The notes beneath the pieces were generated by a model. That model worked only from the letters and a program-made list of their open reading frames with translations, was not told the origin of the DNA and did no database searches. Shown piece by piece: positions 1 through 8,983 of a stretch of DNA of 64,000 nucleotides (its first letter is position 1; each line of letters begins with the position of its first letter). The stretch comes from CAVVAY01 sp963746465 (GTDB lineage Bacteria; Actinomycetota; Actinomycetes; JACCUZ01), in contig CAVVAY010000007.1 in the NCBI GenBank assembly GCA_963746465.1, forward strand, positions 434,001 through 498,000, read 5' to 3'. A program made the position numbers and the translations under genes.

Positions 1-1
1 C

Positions 2-400
2 AAGGCGATGGTGGACGGCATGTCCCGGTGGAACACCGCCCGTCAAGTGAAGGTCTTCTTCGGTGCCCGCCGGTCCGGCGACCTCTACGACCTCAACGCC
101 CTGCACCAGCTGGCCGCGGTGAACAGCTGGCTGACGGTGGTTCCGGTGGTGTCCGAGGAGTCGTCGTACTCCGGGGAACAGGGTCTGCTGCCGGACGTCG
201 TCGCCCGGCACGGGCGTTGGGCCGACCACGACGTGTACGTCTGCGGCTCGCCGGGCATGACCCGGGCCACCGTGAGCCGCCTGACCTCGCTGGGCGTGCC
301 GCCGGAACGGATGTCGTTCGACGTCGACGGCGACCAGCACCCCGCGGCCGCCCAGGTGATCGACCTGCGCCGGTCCCGCGCCTCCCGCGCCGCTCGCTGA
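2..400 (+). CDS. C-terminal part of an FAD/NAD(P)-binding oxidoreductase (partial)
   Basis: The reading frame is open from base 2, so the gene begins before the window; 132 codons plus stop are visible. The visible part resembles the NAD(P)-binding lobe of ferredoxin-reductase or flavohaemoprotein enzymes: an FFGAR strand, an acidic ELL-like loop, and VYVCGSPGM, the usual cysteine-glycine nicotinamide-site motif near the C-terminus. Such modules pass electrons from NAD(P)H through FAD to a haem or iron-sulfur partner, here outside the window. The stop lies 8 bases before the converging stop of the GGDEF/EAL gene. The exact subfamily (globin-coupled, phenol hydroxylase-like or other) cannot be settled without the N-terminus. 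Confidence 0.75.
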   Translation, partial: KAMVDGMSRWNTARQVKVFFGARRSGDLYDLNALHQLAAVNSWLTVVPVVSEESSYSGEQGLLPDVVARHGRWADHDVYVCGSPGMTRATVSRLTSLGVPPERMSFDVDGDQHPAAAQVIDLRRSRASRAAR

Positions 401-408
401 GGCGGGCC

Positions 409-3400
409 CTACCAGCGGGGGTCGGTGCGCAGCAGCTCGTCCAGCTCGGACGCCGGCATCGGGCGGCCCATCAGATAGCCCTGCGCGCGGTCGCAGCCCA
501 TCCGGCGCAACGCTGCGAGCTGTTCGGCGGTCTCGACACCTTCGCCGATGACGACCAGCTCGTGCGCGTGTGCCAGGTCGATGACCGCGCTCACGACGGC
601 GTCGTCCCGGGCGCTGCTGCCGAGCCGGCTGACGAACGACCGGTCGATCTTGAGGAACTGCAAGGAGAAGCTCTGCAGGTAGGCCAGCGCGGAGTAGCCG
701 GTACCGAAGTCGTCCAGGCCGACCTGGATGCCCAGCCCCTGGATGCGGGAGAGCGACTCGCGTACCGCCGGGCTGGTCGTGAGCAGGCTGCGCTCGGTCA
801 GCTCGACCCGGATCATCGAGCCGGGCACGCCGTACCACGTGAGTGCGCGCGCCATCCGCTCGACGAAGCGCGGGTCCTCCAGCGAGCGGGCCGAGACGTT
901 GGTGGTCAGCCGGCGCAGCAGGGCACCGGCATCGATCAACCGCGCGCCCTCGGCTGCGACCCGTTCGAACATCCGGGCGTCCACCTCGACGATCAGCCCG
1001 GTCTCCTCGGCGACGTCGATGAAGTCGGCCGGCAGGATCAGCCGCTCGCCGTCCTGGATCCGCGCCAGTGCCTCGGCGGCCCGGACTCGACCGGTCGCCA
1101 GGTCGACGATCGGCTGGAACACCGGCACGAGGAGGTTCTCCGCGAGTGCCTTGCGCAGCAACGTCTCCGACGTCATCCGGCGGTCCGCCCGCGCGCGCAG
1201 CTCGTCGTCGAACAGCGCGTACTGGTCGCGACCGGAGTCCTTGGCCCGGTAGAGCGCGAGGTCGGCCTCACGGTACAGGTCGCCCGCCGTACGGGTGGCG
1301 TCGTGCGCGACCGAGATGCCCACGCTCACCGTCGCGACCAGCGACTCGGCCTTCGGGCCGAGGTCGTAGGGCCGGCGCAACGTCTCCAGCAGCCGGGCCG
1401 CCACCGCGTGCACCGTGTCGGAGGACGTGAGGCCCTCGACGAGGACGACGAACTCGTCGCCACCGAGCCGCGCGACCGTCGCGTCCGCTCTGCTCACCGC
1501 GTCGATCCGGTGGGCGACCTCCACCAGCAGCGCGTCGCCGATCTGGTGGCCCAGCGAGTCGTTCACCGTCTTGAACCGGTCGACGTCCAGCAGCAGCATC
1601 GCCGCGACGCCGCCGGTCCGGTGCAGCCGGGCCAATGCCTGGTCCAGCCGGTCGTTGAGCAAGGTGCGGTTGGCCAGCCCGGTCAGGGTGTCGGTGAGGG
1701 CGAGCCGCTCGAGCTCGGCCTGCTCTCGCAGCCGCTCGCTGATGTCAAGGGCGTGCGTCACGAGGTACAGCGGCTGCCCGTTCTCGCCGTGCACCACGGT
1801 GCTGGTGATCCAGGCGTGCACGACGCTGCCGTCGCGGTGCAGGTAGCGCTTCTCGAACGCGGCCGTCTGGTTCTCGCCGTGCGCCAACCGGGCGAACTTC
1901 CCGGCGTCCCGCTCGCGGTCCTCCGGGTGCGTCAGCTCACCGAGCGGCGTCCCGACCAGCTCCTCGCTGGACCGGCCGACCATGGCTTCGAATGCGGCGT
2001 TGGCGCGCAGGTAGCGGCCGTGGTCCTCCGCGCCGAGGCTGATCATGGTCATGCCGATCGGGGCGTTCTCGAAGGCGACCCGGAAGTGCTCCTCGCTGGC
2101 GGACAGCCGGGCGCCGGACTCCGCCTGCTCTGTGACGTCCATCGCGGTGCCCCACAGGTGGGTGATCGACCCGTCCGGTGCCCGACGTACGTCGGTCCAG
2201 GCCCGGATGTGGTGCACCGAGCCGTCCCGGTGCACCACGCGGTACTGGGTCTCCTCCGCCTCGCCGGTGGCCACCGTGCGGTCGTTCACGCCGTTGATCC
2301 AGTCGCGGTCATCGGGGTGCAGAGCGCCGAGGAAGTCGGCCAGGTTCGGCGCGCGGTCGGCGTCGATGCCGATCAGCTCGAACATCCGGTCCGACCAGGT
2401 GAGCCGGTCGGCCGTGACGTCCCACTCCCAGGTGGCGGTCCTGGTGAGCTCGAGTGCGGCCGCCAGACTTGCCCGGCTCTCGGCCACCGCGGTGTGCAGC
2501 TGTTCCCGCTCGGTCACGTCGATCGTCGCGCCGATCACCTTGACGACCACGCCGGCGCTGTCCAGCTCGACGTCGGTCCAGGCCTGCAGGTGCCGCAACT
2601 GACCGTCCGGGCGGATCACGCGGTAGACCTCGCGGTGCCCGGTGCTGAAGCCGGCTTGTCGCAGCGCGACGGCGGCCTGCCGGTCGTCGGGGTGCACCAG
2701 TGCGAGGAACTCGTCGTCGGAGGGCGGTTCCAGCGAGGGCTCGAGACCCAGCAGCCGGAACATCTCCTCGGACCACTCGTGCCTGCCGGTGCGCGGGTCG
2801 AGCTCCCACCAGGCCAGCCCGGTCAGCGCCTGCGCGGCCCGCAGCCGAGCGTCTCGCACCCGACGGGACTCTTCCTGGGTCTTTCGCGCGGTGATGTCGG
2901 TGAACGTCGTGACGACGCCCATGACCTCGCCGTCCTCGATCCTCGGCACGGCGCTGACCATCAGCCACCAGGTCCGACCGCGGGGATCGCGCAGGCCGAG
3001 CAGGTCGTCGAGGCACGTCTGACCCGTCCGGAGCGCGATCGCGGCCGGCAGGGTCTCGAGAGGCCGGCGGCTGCCGTCCTCCCGGAGGTAGGTCCAGTCG
3101 CTCTCGGTGTCCAGACGACCCTGCTGGGCCGGGTCCCACGAGAAGCCGAGCAGCTGCTGCGCGCTCCGGTTGGCGAAGGTGATGCGACCGACGGCGTCCA
3201 TCTCGACGATGCCCTCGGCCACCGACTCGACGATCGCGGCGGCACGTGACGCGAGCTCCTGGGCTTCAGCGTGCTCCAGCGCCGCGACCAGCCGGGTGGC
3301 TGCGACGTCGGCCAGCATCCCGAGCAGCTCGAGGTCGGCTGCGTCGAAGGTCCCCGGCCGCGAGGACACTGCGGCGATCAGGGCGACTGCGACGCCGTCG

Positions 3401-3750
3401 TGCACCAGCGGGACGATGATCGAGGACCGGGTCTGGGTGCTCGCGCTGATGTCGGCGCGGGTCCGCGGGTCGGTCTGGCTGTCGAGGCACAGCTGGCCCT
3501 CGAGGGTCCGCAGGGCGCGGCCGGCGAGGGTGCCGGCGCGAGGGATCCGGTGGCCGACAGGCGGCCCGCTGACCCCGACCGCGGCGCGGGCCACGACGAA
3601 GTCACCGTCGGGCTGGGAGGCGATCGCTCCCTCGGCGGGGAAGACGGTGAGGACGGAGTCGGCCAGCACGCGGAAGACGACGGCGGGGTTCGGGGGAGTG
3701 CAGGCGATGTCGCGCTGGGCGTGCAGCAGCCGTTGCAGCCGCTTGAGCAT
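409..3750 (-). CDS. GAF-PAS(x4)-GGDEF-EAL cyclic-di-GMP signalling protein
   Basis: The product of about 1113 residues reads as an N-terminal GAF domain (about 20-165), four PAS domains (about 165-295, 300-420, 430-550 and 555-680), a GGDEF diguanylate cyclase domain and a C-terminal EAL phosphodiesterase domain. The cyclase signature RLGGDEF is intact. The EAL domain keeps AAEAL and DDFGTGYS, so both synthesis and breakdown of c-di-GMP are possible. There is no membrane segment, so it is probably cytosolic and senses through its PAS/GAF modules. I chose the ATG of MLKRLQRLL at 3750; in-frame GTG codons at 3816 and 3822 would add about 22-24 residues and have a purine-rich stretch upstream. 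It is divergent from the acyl-CoA ligase at 3946. Confidence 0.93.
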   Translation of the reverse strand: MLKRLQRLLHAQRDIACTPPNPAVVFRVLADSVLTVFPAEGAIASQPDGDFVVARAAVGVSGPPVGHRIPRAGTLAGRALRTLEGQLCLDSQTDPRTRADISASTQTRSSIIVPLVHDGVAVALIAAVSSRPGTFDAADLELLGMLADVAATRLVAALEHAEAQELASRAAAIVESVAEGIVEMDAVGRITFANRSAQQLLGFSWDPAQQGRLDTESDWTYLREDGSRRPLETLPAAIALRTGQTCLDDLLGLRDPRGRTWWLMVSAVPRIEDGEVMGVVTTFTDITARKTQEESRRVRDARLRAAQALTGLAWWELDPRTGRHEWSEEMFRLLGLEPSLEPPSDDEFLALVHPDDRQAAVALRQAGFSTGHREVYRVIRPDGQLRHLQAWTDVELDSAGVVVKVIGATIDVTEREQLHTAVAESRASLAAALELTRTATWEWDVTADRLTWSDRMFELIGIDADRAPNLADFLGALHPDDRDWINGVNDRTVATGEAEETQYRVVHRDGSVHHIRAWTDVRRAPDGSITHLWGTAMDVTEQAESGARLSASEEHFRVAFENAPIGMTMISLGAEDHGRYLRANAAFEAMVGRSSEELVGTPLGELTHPEDRERDAGKFARLAHGENQTAAFEKRYLHRDGSVVHAWITSTVVHGENGQPLYLVTHALDISERLREQAELERLALTDTLTGLANRTLLNDRLDQALARLHRTGGVAAMLLLDVDRFKTVNDSLGHQIGDALLVEVAHRIDAVSRADATVARLGGDEFVVLVEGLTSSDTVHAVAARLLETLRRPYDLGPKAESLVATVSVGISVAHDATRTAGDLYREADLALYRAKDSGRDQYALFDDELRARADRRMTSETLLRKALAENLLVPVFQPIVDLATGRVRAAEALARIQDGERLILPADFIDVAEETGLIVEVDARMFERVAAEGARLIDAGALLRRLTTNVSARSLEDPRFVERMARALTWYGVPGSMIRVELTERSLLTTSPAVRESLSRIQGLGIQVGLDDFGTGYSALAYLQSFSLQFLKIDRSFVSRLGSSARDDAVVSAVIDLAHAHELVVIGEGVETAEQLAALRRMGCDRAQGYLMGRPMPASELDELLRTDPRW

Positions 3751-3945
3751 GGCGTCGCCAGGACCGGGGACGTCCTCGCCGGACGGCCCCGCCCACGACG
3801 CTCGGCTGGCCGGCACGGTCACGTCCTGCCCATCGGCATCTCGCGAGGCGCCCTTGAGCCGATCGGGTGACAGCCAGGCGCGTCGGCACCTTGCCGAGGA
3901 CCCCCGGGAGGGTGAGGATCGACGGACCCACGAGGAGGTGTCCGG

Positions 3946-5571
3946 ATGCGCAGCACGATGCAGGAGAGCCCGCTCTCGCTCGCCACTCTGGTCCGTTACG
4001 GCACGAGCGTGCACGGGTCGGCAGAGGTGCTCACCTGGACTGGGGACGGCGCGCGTTCCGCGACGTACGCCGAGGTCGGCCGACGGGCGGCCCAGCTGGC
4101 CCACGCCCTGCGCGAGCTCGGCGTCGCCGGCGACGACCGGGTGGGCACCTTCATGTGGAACAACCAGGAGCACCTGGAGGCCTACCTCGCGGTGCCGGCC
4201 ATGGGCGCCGTGCTGCACCCGCTGAACATCCGGCTCTTCCCGGACCAGCTCGCCTACATCGCCGACCACGCCGAGGACAAGGTGATCCTCGTCGACGGCT
4301 CGGTGCTGCCCGTGCTGGCCAAGGTGCTCGGCCAGCTCTCGGGGGTCGAGCACCTGGTCGTCAACGGGCCGGCGGACCTCTCGGTGGTCGAGGGCAGCCA
4401 GGCCACCGTGCACGCCTACGAGGAGCTGATCACGGGCCGCCCGGAGGAGTTCGACTGGGTGGTCCTCGACGACGAGACCTCGGCAGCAGCCATGTGCTAC
4501 ACCAGCGGCACCACCGGCTCGCCCAAGGGCGTCGTCTACAGCCACCGGTCGATCTACCTGCACTCGATGCAGGTCTGCATGCCCGACGGTTTCGGCATGC
4601 GGCAGTCGGACCGGGTGCTGCTGATCGTCCCGATGTTCCACGTGCTGGCCTGGGGCACGCCGTACGCCGCGATGATGTGCGGCGCCACGCTGGTCATGCC
4701 GGACCGGTTCCTCGCGCCGGAGCCGCTCGCCGAGCTGATCGAGACGACGAGGCCGACGCTCGCCGGAGGGGTGCCCACGATCTGGGCCGGCCTACTGGCG
4801 CACCTCGAGGAGCACCCGCGCGACGTGTCGTCGATCCGGGACGCGATCGTCGGCGGCTCGGCCGCGCCGCGCACGCTGATCGAAGGCCTGGAGCGGCACG
4901 GCCTGCACCTCACCCACGCCTGGGGGATGACCGAGACGTCCCCGCTCGGCTCGATCTCACGGCCACCGGCCGGGGTCGAGGGCGAGGAGCGGTGGCGCTA
5001 CCGCCTCACCCAGGGCCGGCTGGCCGCGGCGGTCGAGGCTCGGCTGGTCGGGCCGGACGGCTCGGAGGTACCGCGCGACGGCACCGCGGTCGGCGAGCTC
5101 GAGGTCCGCGGCCCATGGATCACCGGCTCGTACTTCCGGGACGACGACCCGGGCAAGTTCGACGACGGCTGGCTGCGCACGGGGGACGTCGGCACCATCA
5201 CGCCGGACGGCTTCCTCACCCTTACCGACCGCTCCAAGGACGTCATCAAGTCCGGCGGGGAGTGGATCTCCTCGGTCGAGCTGGAGAACGCGCTGATGGC
5301 GCACCCCGCGGTGGCCGAGGCCTCGGTGGTCGGCGTACCGGACGACAAGTGGGGCGAGCGCCCGCTGGCCACGGTCGTGGTGAAGGACGGCGCCTCGGTC
5401 ACCGCCGAGGAGCTGCGCACCCATCTCGGCGAGCGGGTCGCGGGCTGGCAGCTGCCGGAGCGCTGGTCGTTCATCGACGAGGTGCCCAAGACCTCGGTCG
5501 GCAAGTTCGACAAGAAGGTGATCCGTCGCCGCTACGCCGACGGCGCCCTCGACGTCCAGACCCTCTCCTGA
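3946..5571 (+). CDS. Fatty-acyl-CoA ligase (AMP-binding, FadD-like)
   Basis: This is a 541-residue adenylate-forming enzyme that would activate a fatty or related carboxylic acid to its CoA thioester through an acyl-AMP. The P-loop-like signature YTSGTTGSPKG is complete, the GWLRTGD motif is present, and the C-terminal lysine region KTSVGKFDKK is intact. The length suits long/medium-chain acyl-CoA synthetases. The ATG at 3946 follows a strong GAGGAGG ribosome site. An in-frame ATG four codons later is less well placed. The substrate cannot be deduced. The gene stands alone, divergent from the GGDEF/EAL gene and followed by tRNA-Ser. Confidence 0.93.
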   Translation: MRSTMQESPLSLATLVRYGTSVHGSAEVLTWTGDGARSATYAEVGRRAAQLAHALRELGVAGDDRVGTFMWNNQEHLEAYLAVPAMGAVLHPLNIRLFPDQLAYIADHAEDKVILVDGSVLPVLAKVLGQLSGVEHLVVNGPADLSVVEGSQATVHAYEELITGRPEEFDWVVLDDETSAAAMCYTSGTTGSPKGVVYSHRSIYLHSMQVCMPDGFGMRQSDRVLLIVPMFHVLAWGTPYAAMMCGATLVMPDRFLAPEPLAELIETTRPTLAGGVPTIWAGLLAHLEEHPRDVSSIRDAIVGGSAAPRTLIEGLERHGLHLTHAWGMTETSPLGSISRPPAGVEGEERWRYRLTQGRLAAAVEARLVGPDGSEVPRDGTAVGELEVRGPWITGSYFRDDDPGKFDDGWLRTGDVGTITPDGFLTLTDRSKDVIKSGGEWISSVELENALMAHPAVAEASVVGVPDDKWGERPLATVVVKDGASVTAEELRTHLGERVAGWQLPERWSFIDEVPKTSVGKFDKKVIRRRYADGALDVQTLS

Positions 5572-5576
5572 CTGCT

Positions 5577-5606
5577 TTGCCCGGGTCCCGCGGCTCCAGG
5601 TAAACT
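5577..5606 (+). promoter_or_regulatory. Probable promoter of tRNA-Ser(GCT)
   Basis: TTGCCC (5577-5582) and TAAACT (5601-5606) are separated by 18 bases, and the -10-like hexamer ends 31 bases before the tRNA. TAAACT stands out in GC-rich surroundings. Inference from spacing only. Confidence 0.4.
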
Positions 5607-5637
5607 CGTCGACGCAGACGGCTCCGGCCGGCTGCGG

Positions 5638-5731
5638 GGAGGCGTCGCCTAGTCCGGTCTATGGCGCCGCACTGCTAATGCGGTTTGGGGCTTCAACCCC
5701 ATCGGGAGTTCAAATCTCCCCGCCTCCGCCA
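5638..5731 (+). tRNA. tRNA-Ser, anticodon GCT
   Basis: The acceptor arms GGAGGCG (5638-5644) and CGCCTCC (5721-5727) pair perfectly. The anticodon loop CTGCTAA gives GCT, which reads AGC/AGU serine codons. A long variable arm, as expected for serine, and the T-loop GTTCAAATC are present. The 3' CCA is encoded (5729-5731). The converging permease gene ends only 8 bases downstream, and I see no integrase or duplicated tRNA end. Confidence 0.95.
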
Positions 5732-5738
5732 CCTTTCT

Positions 5739-7013
5739 TCAAGGGCGTTGACCTTGTCGAACGCGCCTGCGGAGCACCAGGGCCCGGCCCGCGACACCCC
5801 CGGCCAGCACCACCAGGCCCGACCCGACGGCCGACATCGGGAGGCTCGCCACCAGCGTGACGCAGCCGACGACGCCGAGCAGGTTGAACGCTCGCGGCCA
5901 GCGTCGCTGCTCGGGTGGCTGGCGCAGGGCCGACAGGTTGGCGATGGCGTAGTACGTGAGCACGCCGAACGACGAGAACCCGATCGCTCCGTGCAGTCCA
6001 GTCGTCACGACCACAAACGCAGCAACCGCGCTCACCGCGATCTCCGCCTGGTCCGGTACCCGGTGCCGGACGTGCACCGACGACAGACGCTGCGGCAGGT
6101 CGCGGTTGCGTGCCATCGCCAGCGCAGTCCGGCCGATGCCGGCGAGGAGGGCGAGCAGCGCTCCGAGACTGGCCGCGACTGCCCCGACGCGCACGAGCGG
6201 GCCGAGCCATGACATCTCTGCCTCGTCGACGGCCAGCAGTACTGGAGCGTCTACCGACGCCGTCTGCGCTGGGCCGAGCACCGCCAGCAAGGTGACGCCC
6301 ACGACGGCGTACAGCACCACGACGATCGCCAGCGCCGTCAGGACCGCTCGACCGATCCGGTCCGGGCGGCGCACCTCTTCGCCCAACGTCGCCACCCGCG
6401 CATAGCCGGCGAAGGCGAAGAACAGCAGACCGGCCGCCCGGAGCACCCCGAGCAGCCCGCCGTCATCGCCGGGCGACCAGTCGAGGTCACCGTCTCCGGC
6501 GCCCGACGTCCACGCGCCCACCACGAAGCCGACCAGCGAGACCGCGGTCACCGCCAGCAGGACCCGCGCGACCTGGGCGGTGCGGGTGATTCCGCGCAGG
6601 TTCGCCGCGCAGAGGACGGCAAGGGCCCCTACGGCGGTGGCCCGCTGCACCAGGGCGGGTCCCGGGACGGCGTACGCCGCAAAGGTCATGGCCATCGCCG
6701 CACACGACGCGGTCTTTCCGACCACGAAGGCCCAACCGGCGGCGAACCCCCACCACTCGCCCAGCACCTCGCGGCCGTAGAGGTAGGTGCCGCCGGAGGT
6801 CGGGTGGGCCGCCGCGAGCTGGGCCGAGGAGAGTGCGTTGCAGGTCGCCACCACCGCTGCGACCAGCAGCCCGACCAGCAGGCCCGACCCGGCTGCCGCG
6901 GCGGCCGGGGCGAACGCTGAGAAGACGCCCGCTCCGATCATCGCCGAAAGCCCGACGACCACGGCGTCGCCGGTACCGAGCCGGCGGGCCAACGTCGGGG
7001 TCGGTGCCGTCAC
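5739..7013 (-). CDS. APC-family amino acid permease
   Basis: This is a 424-residue, strongly hydrophobic protein with about 12 predicted membrane spans. The N-terminus has the family feature GLSAMIGAGVFSAFAP, the first helix break of amino acid-polyamine-organocation transporters, followed by HPTSGGTYLYGRE. Uptake of an amino acid or amine by proton symport is the likely role; the substrate is unknown. It starts with GTG at 7013, overlapping by four bases (GTGA) the stop of the HIT-like gene, so the two are almost certainly translated from one mRNA. The C-terminus ends in an arginine-rich tail. Confidence 0.88.
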   Translation of the reverse strand: MTAPTPTLARRLGTGDAVVVGLSAMIGAGVFSAFAPAAAAAGSGLLVGLLVAAVVATCNALSSAQLAAAHPTSGGTYLYGREVLGEWWGFAAGWAFVVGKTASCAAMAMTFAAYAVPGPALVQRATAVGALAVLCAANLRGITRTAQVARVLLAVTAVSLVGFVVGAWTSGAGDGDLDWSPGDDGGLLGVLRAAGLLFFAFAGYARVATLGEEVRRPDRIGRAVLTALAIVVVLYAVVGVTLLAVLGPAQTASVDAPVLLAVDEAEMSWLGPLVRVGAVAASLGALLALLAGIGRTALAMARNRDLPQRLSSVHVRHRVPDQAEIAVSAVAAFVVVTTGLHGAIGFSSFGVLTYYAIANLSALRQPPEQRRWPRAFNLLGVVGCVTLVASLPMSAVGSGLVVLAGGVAGRALVLRRRVRQGQRP

Positions 7014-7510
7014 ATCAGGTCCATCGCCACCGCGACCTTCTCGGCCGCGGCCCGGGCGTCGACGTCGGGGACGTTGGGCAGCACGTCTTCCCACAGCGGC
7101 AGCATGGCGCCGTACGCCTCGACCATCCCGAGCGGCCTCGGCATGAACCACACGTGGAAGTGCGCGCCGGTGTCGCCCCAGCGGTAGAGGTGCACCCGGC
7201 CGACGTCGCCCAGGGAGAGCACCGATCTCTCGACCCGGGCGACGAGCGGGCCGAACGACGCCCGGGACGCCGGGTCGAGGTCGATGAAGGAGTCGACGTG
7301 GGTGCGGCTGGCGAGCCAGACGGTGCCGGGCAGGCTGCAGCTCACCGGTGGATGCAGCGTCCAGTGCTCGTCCGACCAGACCGGGTCGGGCGTCTTGCCG
7401 AGACACACGCCGCACTCGTCGCCACCTGCTTCGCCGCGACGTGGCGGCTCGGGGACGACGCGAGGGCCAGGGGTGCGTACGACGAGGGGGTCCTGCCACG
7501 GCACCGTCAC
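7010..7510 (-). CDS. HIT-like (histidine triad) family protein
   Basis: This 166-residue protein carries GAHFHVWF, matching the H-x-H-x-hydrophobic core of histidine-triad nucleotide-binding proteins, and an N-terminal CGVC pair that may bind zinc. The family hydrolyses or transfers nucleotides from phosphoramidates, dinucleotides or sugar nucleotides; the substrate here is unknown. The product is clearly paralogous to the protein at 16632-17246, sharing a VVPEPPRxG segment, CxxC, a DxHW segment and the GAHxHVWF core. The GTG start at 7510 overlaps a possible short upstream ORF by four bases, and the stop overlaps the permease start, indicating tight translational coupling. Confidence 0.75.
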   Translation of the reverse strand: MTVPWQDPLVVRTPGPRVVPEPPRRGEAGGDECGVCLGKTPDPVWSDEHWTLHPPVSCSLPGTVWLASRTHVDSFIDLDPASRASFGPLVARVERSVLSLGDVGRVHLYRWGDTGAHFHVWFMPRPLGMVEAYGAMLPLWEDVLPNVPDVDARAAAEKVAVAMDLM

Positions 7511-7578
7511 CGGTGTCCCCCCGTTCGGTCGAAGCCGACGATGGTCATCTCGTTGGAGGTATCCATGTCGTCGAGCAT
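7507..7578 (-). CDS. Possible 23-residue leader ORF coupled to the HIT-like gene
   Basis: Between the AraC-DinB stop and the HIT-like gene lies ATG...TGA encoding a peptide that begins MLDDMDTSNEM and ends DRTGGHR. A GAAGG ribosome-site-like stretch precedes the ATG. Twenty of 23 codons end in G or C, as in neighbouring genes, and the stop overlaps the next GTG start as GTGA. These points suggest translation, but a peptide this short cannot be proven by eye. A shorter start at 7566 is possible. No function is assigned. Confidence 0.35.
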   Translation of the reverse strand: MLDDMDTSNEMTIVGFDRTGGHR

Positions 7579-7621
7579 CCGACCTTCGGGGCGTGCCGCG
7601 CTTGATCCGTTTCGCCGTCCT

Positions 7622-8551
7622 TCAGCCGCCGCGGCGGCGGAGGGGCTGGGTGAGCCAGTACTTCGGGTCGGCGAGGTCCAGGTCAGTGACCCCGAGCTCG
7701 CGCAGGCGGGCGACCGCGAGCAGCCGGTGGTGCGCCGCGAAGGTGAGCACGTGGGCGACCATCGCGCCGTACGTCATGACCATCGGCTTCGGGGAGAACG
7801 CCTCGACGAAGGTCTCGTCGAAGCCGCCCTCGGCAGCGACGGCCTGCACGTGCCCGACGAACTGTGGCCCGGTAGCTGCGAGCCGTTGGCGCATCGCGGC
7901 CACCGTCTCGCGCTCCTCGACTGCGAAGTCGTACTCCGCGTCGTTCATCGCCGCGCACCACATACCCATCTGACCGATCAGACGTGACAGCACCCAGCGC
8001 AGCGAGTCGCCGTCGATGCCCTCGACCCGCGACCGTAGCCGTGTGTCGAGCTCCTCGTCGGTGAGCTGTCCGGCACGGTCGACAAGCTGTTCCACCACCC
8101 AGACGTGGTGCGTCACCATCGACTCCAACAGGTCCACGCCGTCCATCCTCTGCCGAGCCGGGATCCGCAGACCACCCGGCGGGTGGAAGTGCACTCCGCT
8201 CGCCGCCTCCAGCTGGTACCTGGTCGGGTGCCGGCGCCAGGTCGACGGCGCCAGGCCGTACGCGCGCCGGAACGCGCGGGTGAACGCCTCGTGCGAGGTG
8301 AAGCCGGCAGCCGTTGCGATCTCGAGCAGGGTGTCGTCGGTGACGATCATCCGGTGCGCCGCGCGCTCCATCAGCACCCGGCCGCGGAACCGCGTGGGCG
8401 ACTCCCCGGCGACCGCCGCGATGACCCGCTCGAACTGGAACCTGGACAGGTGCGCGTCCGCGGCGAGATCGGTCGCCTGGGCAGTCACTGCCGCGTCCAG
8501 GTCAGCTGCCAACCGGTCGACGAACTCGGCGAAGTAGTCCTGCGCCGACAC
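7622..8551 (-). CDS. AraC-type regulator fused to a DinB-like domain
   Basis: The 309-residue product has an N-terminal AraC helix-turn-helix region (about 1-105; LEIATAAGFTSHEAFTRAF is the second helix-turn-helix) and a C-terminal segment resembling the DinB/YfiT four-helix fold. The C-terminal part has histidines spaced like the metal triad (THHVWV near its start, AAHHRLL near its end). DinB-like proteins often bind a divalent metal and act as thiol-dependent transferases, so the regulator may sense a metal, a thiol or an alkylating compound. I chose the GTG at 8551; no strong ribosome site is visible, so the start is uncertain. It may be the first gene of a unit with the HIT-like and permease genes. 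Confidence 0.8.
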   Translation of the reverse strand: MSAQDYFAEFVDRLAADLDAAVTAQATDLAADAHLSRFQFERVIAAVAGESPTRFRGRVLMERAAHRMIVTDDTLLEIATAAGFTSHEAFTRAFRRAYGLAPSTWRRHPTRYQLEAASGVHFHPPGGLRIPARQRMDGVDLLESMVTHHVWVVEQLVDRAGQLTDEELDTRLRSRVEGIDGDSLRWVLSRLIGQMGMWCAAMNDAEYDFAVEERETVAAMRQRLAATGPQFVGHVQAVAAEGGFDETFVEAFSPKPMVMTYGAMVAHVLTFAAHHRLLAVARLRELGVTDLDLADPKYWLTQPLRRRGG

Positions 8552-8574
8552 GGTGGGAGGCTGAGGGCGGACGG

Positions 8575-8847
8575 TCAGACGTGGCCGGTCGTACGCCGAC
8601 CGCGCATGCCTGCGACGAGGGCGACGCCGACCGCGGCCAGGGCGACCTGGACGAGGAGCTCGATCCAGTCGACGCCGTCGGTGTCCCGCAGCGAGCCGAC
8701 GATCGCCGACCCGATGAGGGCGGCGACGATGCCGACGACGATGGTCAGCCAGATCGGAATGTCCTGCTTGCCCGGGACGACGAGGCGGCCCAGGACACCG
8801 ATGATCGCGCCGATGATGAGGGCGCCGATGATGCCTTCGATGGTCAT
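8575..8847 (-). CDS. GlsB/YeaQ/YmgE-type small membrane protein
   Basis: This 90-residue hydrophobic protein begins MTIEGIIGALIIGAIIG and contains the GRLVVPGKQ loop between its first two helices, as in the GlsB/YeaQ/YmgE (transglycosylase-associated) family. Three membrane spans are expected. Family members are often general-stress genes, but the molecular role is not established. The ATG at 8847 has a good AAGGAGAA site. It lies 23 bases upstream of the AraC-DinB start, in the same direction. Confidence 0.85.
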   Translation of the reverse strand: MTIEGIIGALIIGAIIGVLGRLVVPGKQDIPIWLTIVVGIVAALIGSAIVGSLRDTDGVDWIELLVQVALAAVGVALVAGMRGRRTTGHV

Positions 8848-8983
8848 GGCAGGGGTTCTCCTTGTACGTGCGGGCGCCCGCGGCGGGCGCATTCCTGCAT
8901 GCTCTGCCCGCAGAGACGCCGCCGACACCTGATGGCCCGGCTGGGCGGTTGACCCGCACCTCGGACGGGCTCAGCATGAGCGC

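Noticed and set aside
28..3249. Very long open frame opposite the GGDEF/EAL gene
   Set aside because: It is low-complexity Arg/Gly/Pro/Ala-rich translation of the antisense strand of a clear gene; high GC removes stop codons. No domain is recognisable.
5638..5731. tRNA-Ser as an integration site
   Set aside because: No integrase gene, no repeated 3' tRNA fragment and no change in gene type downstream.
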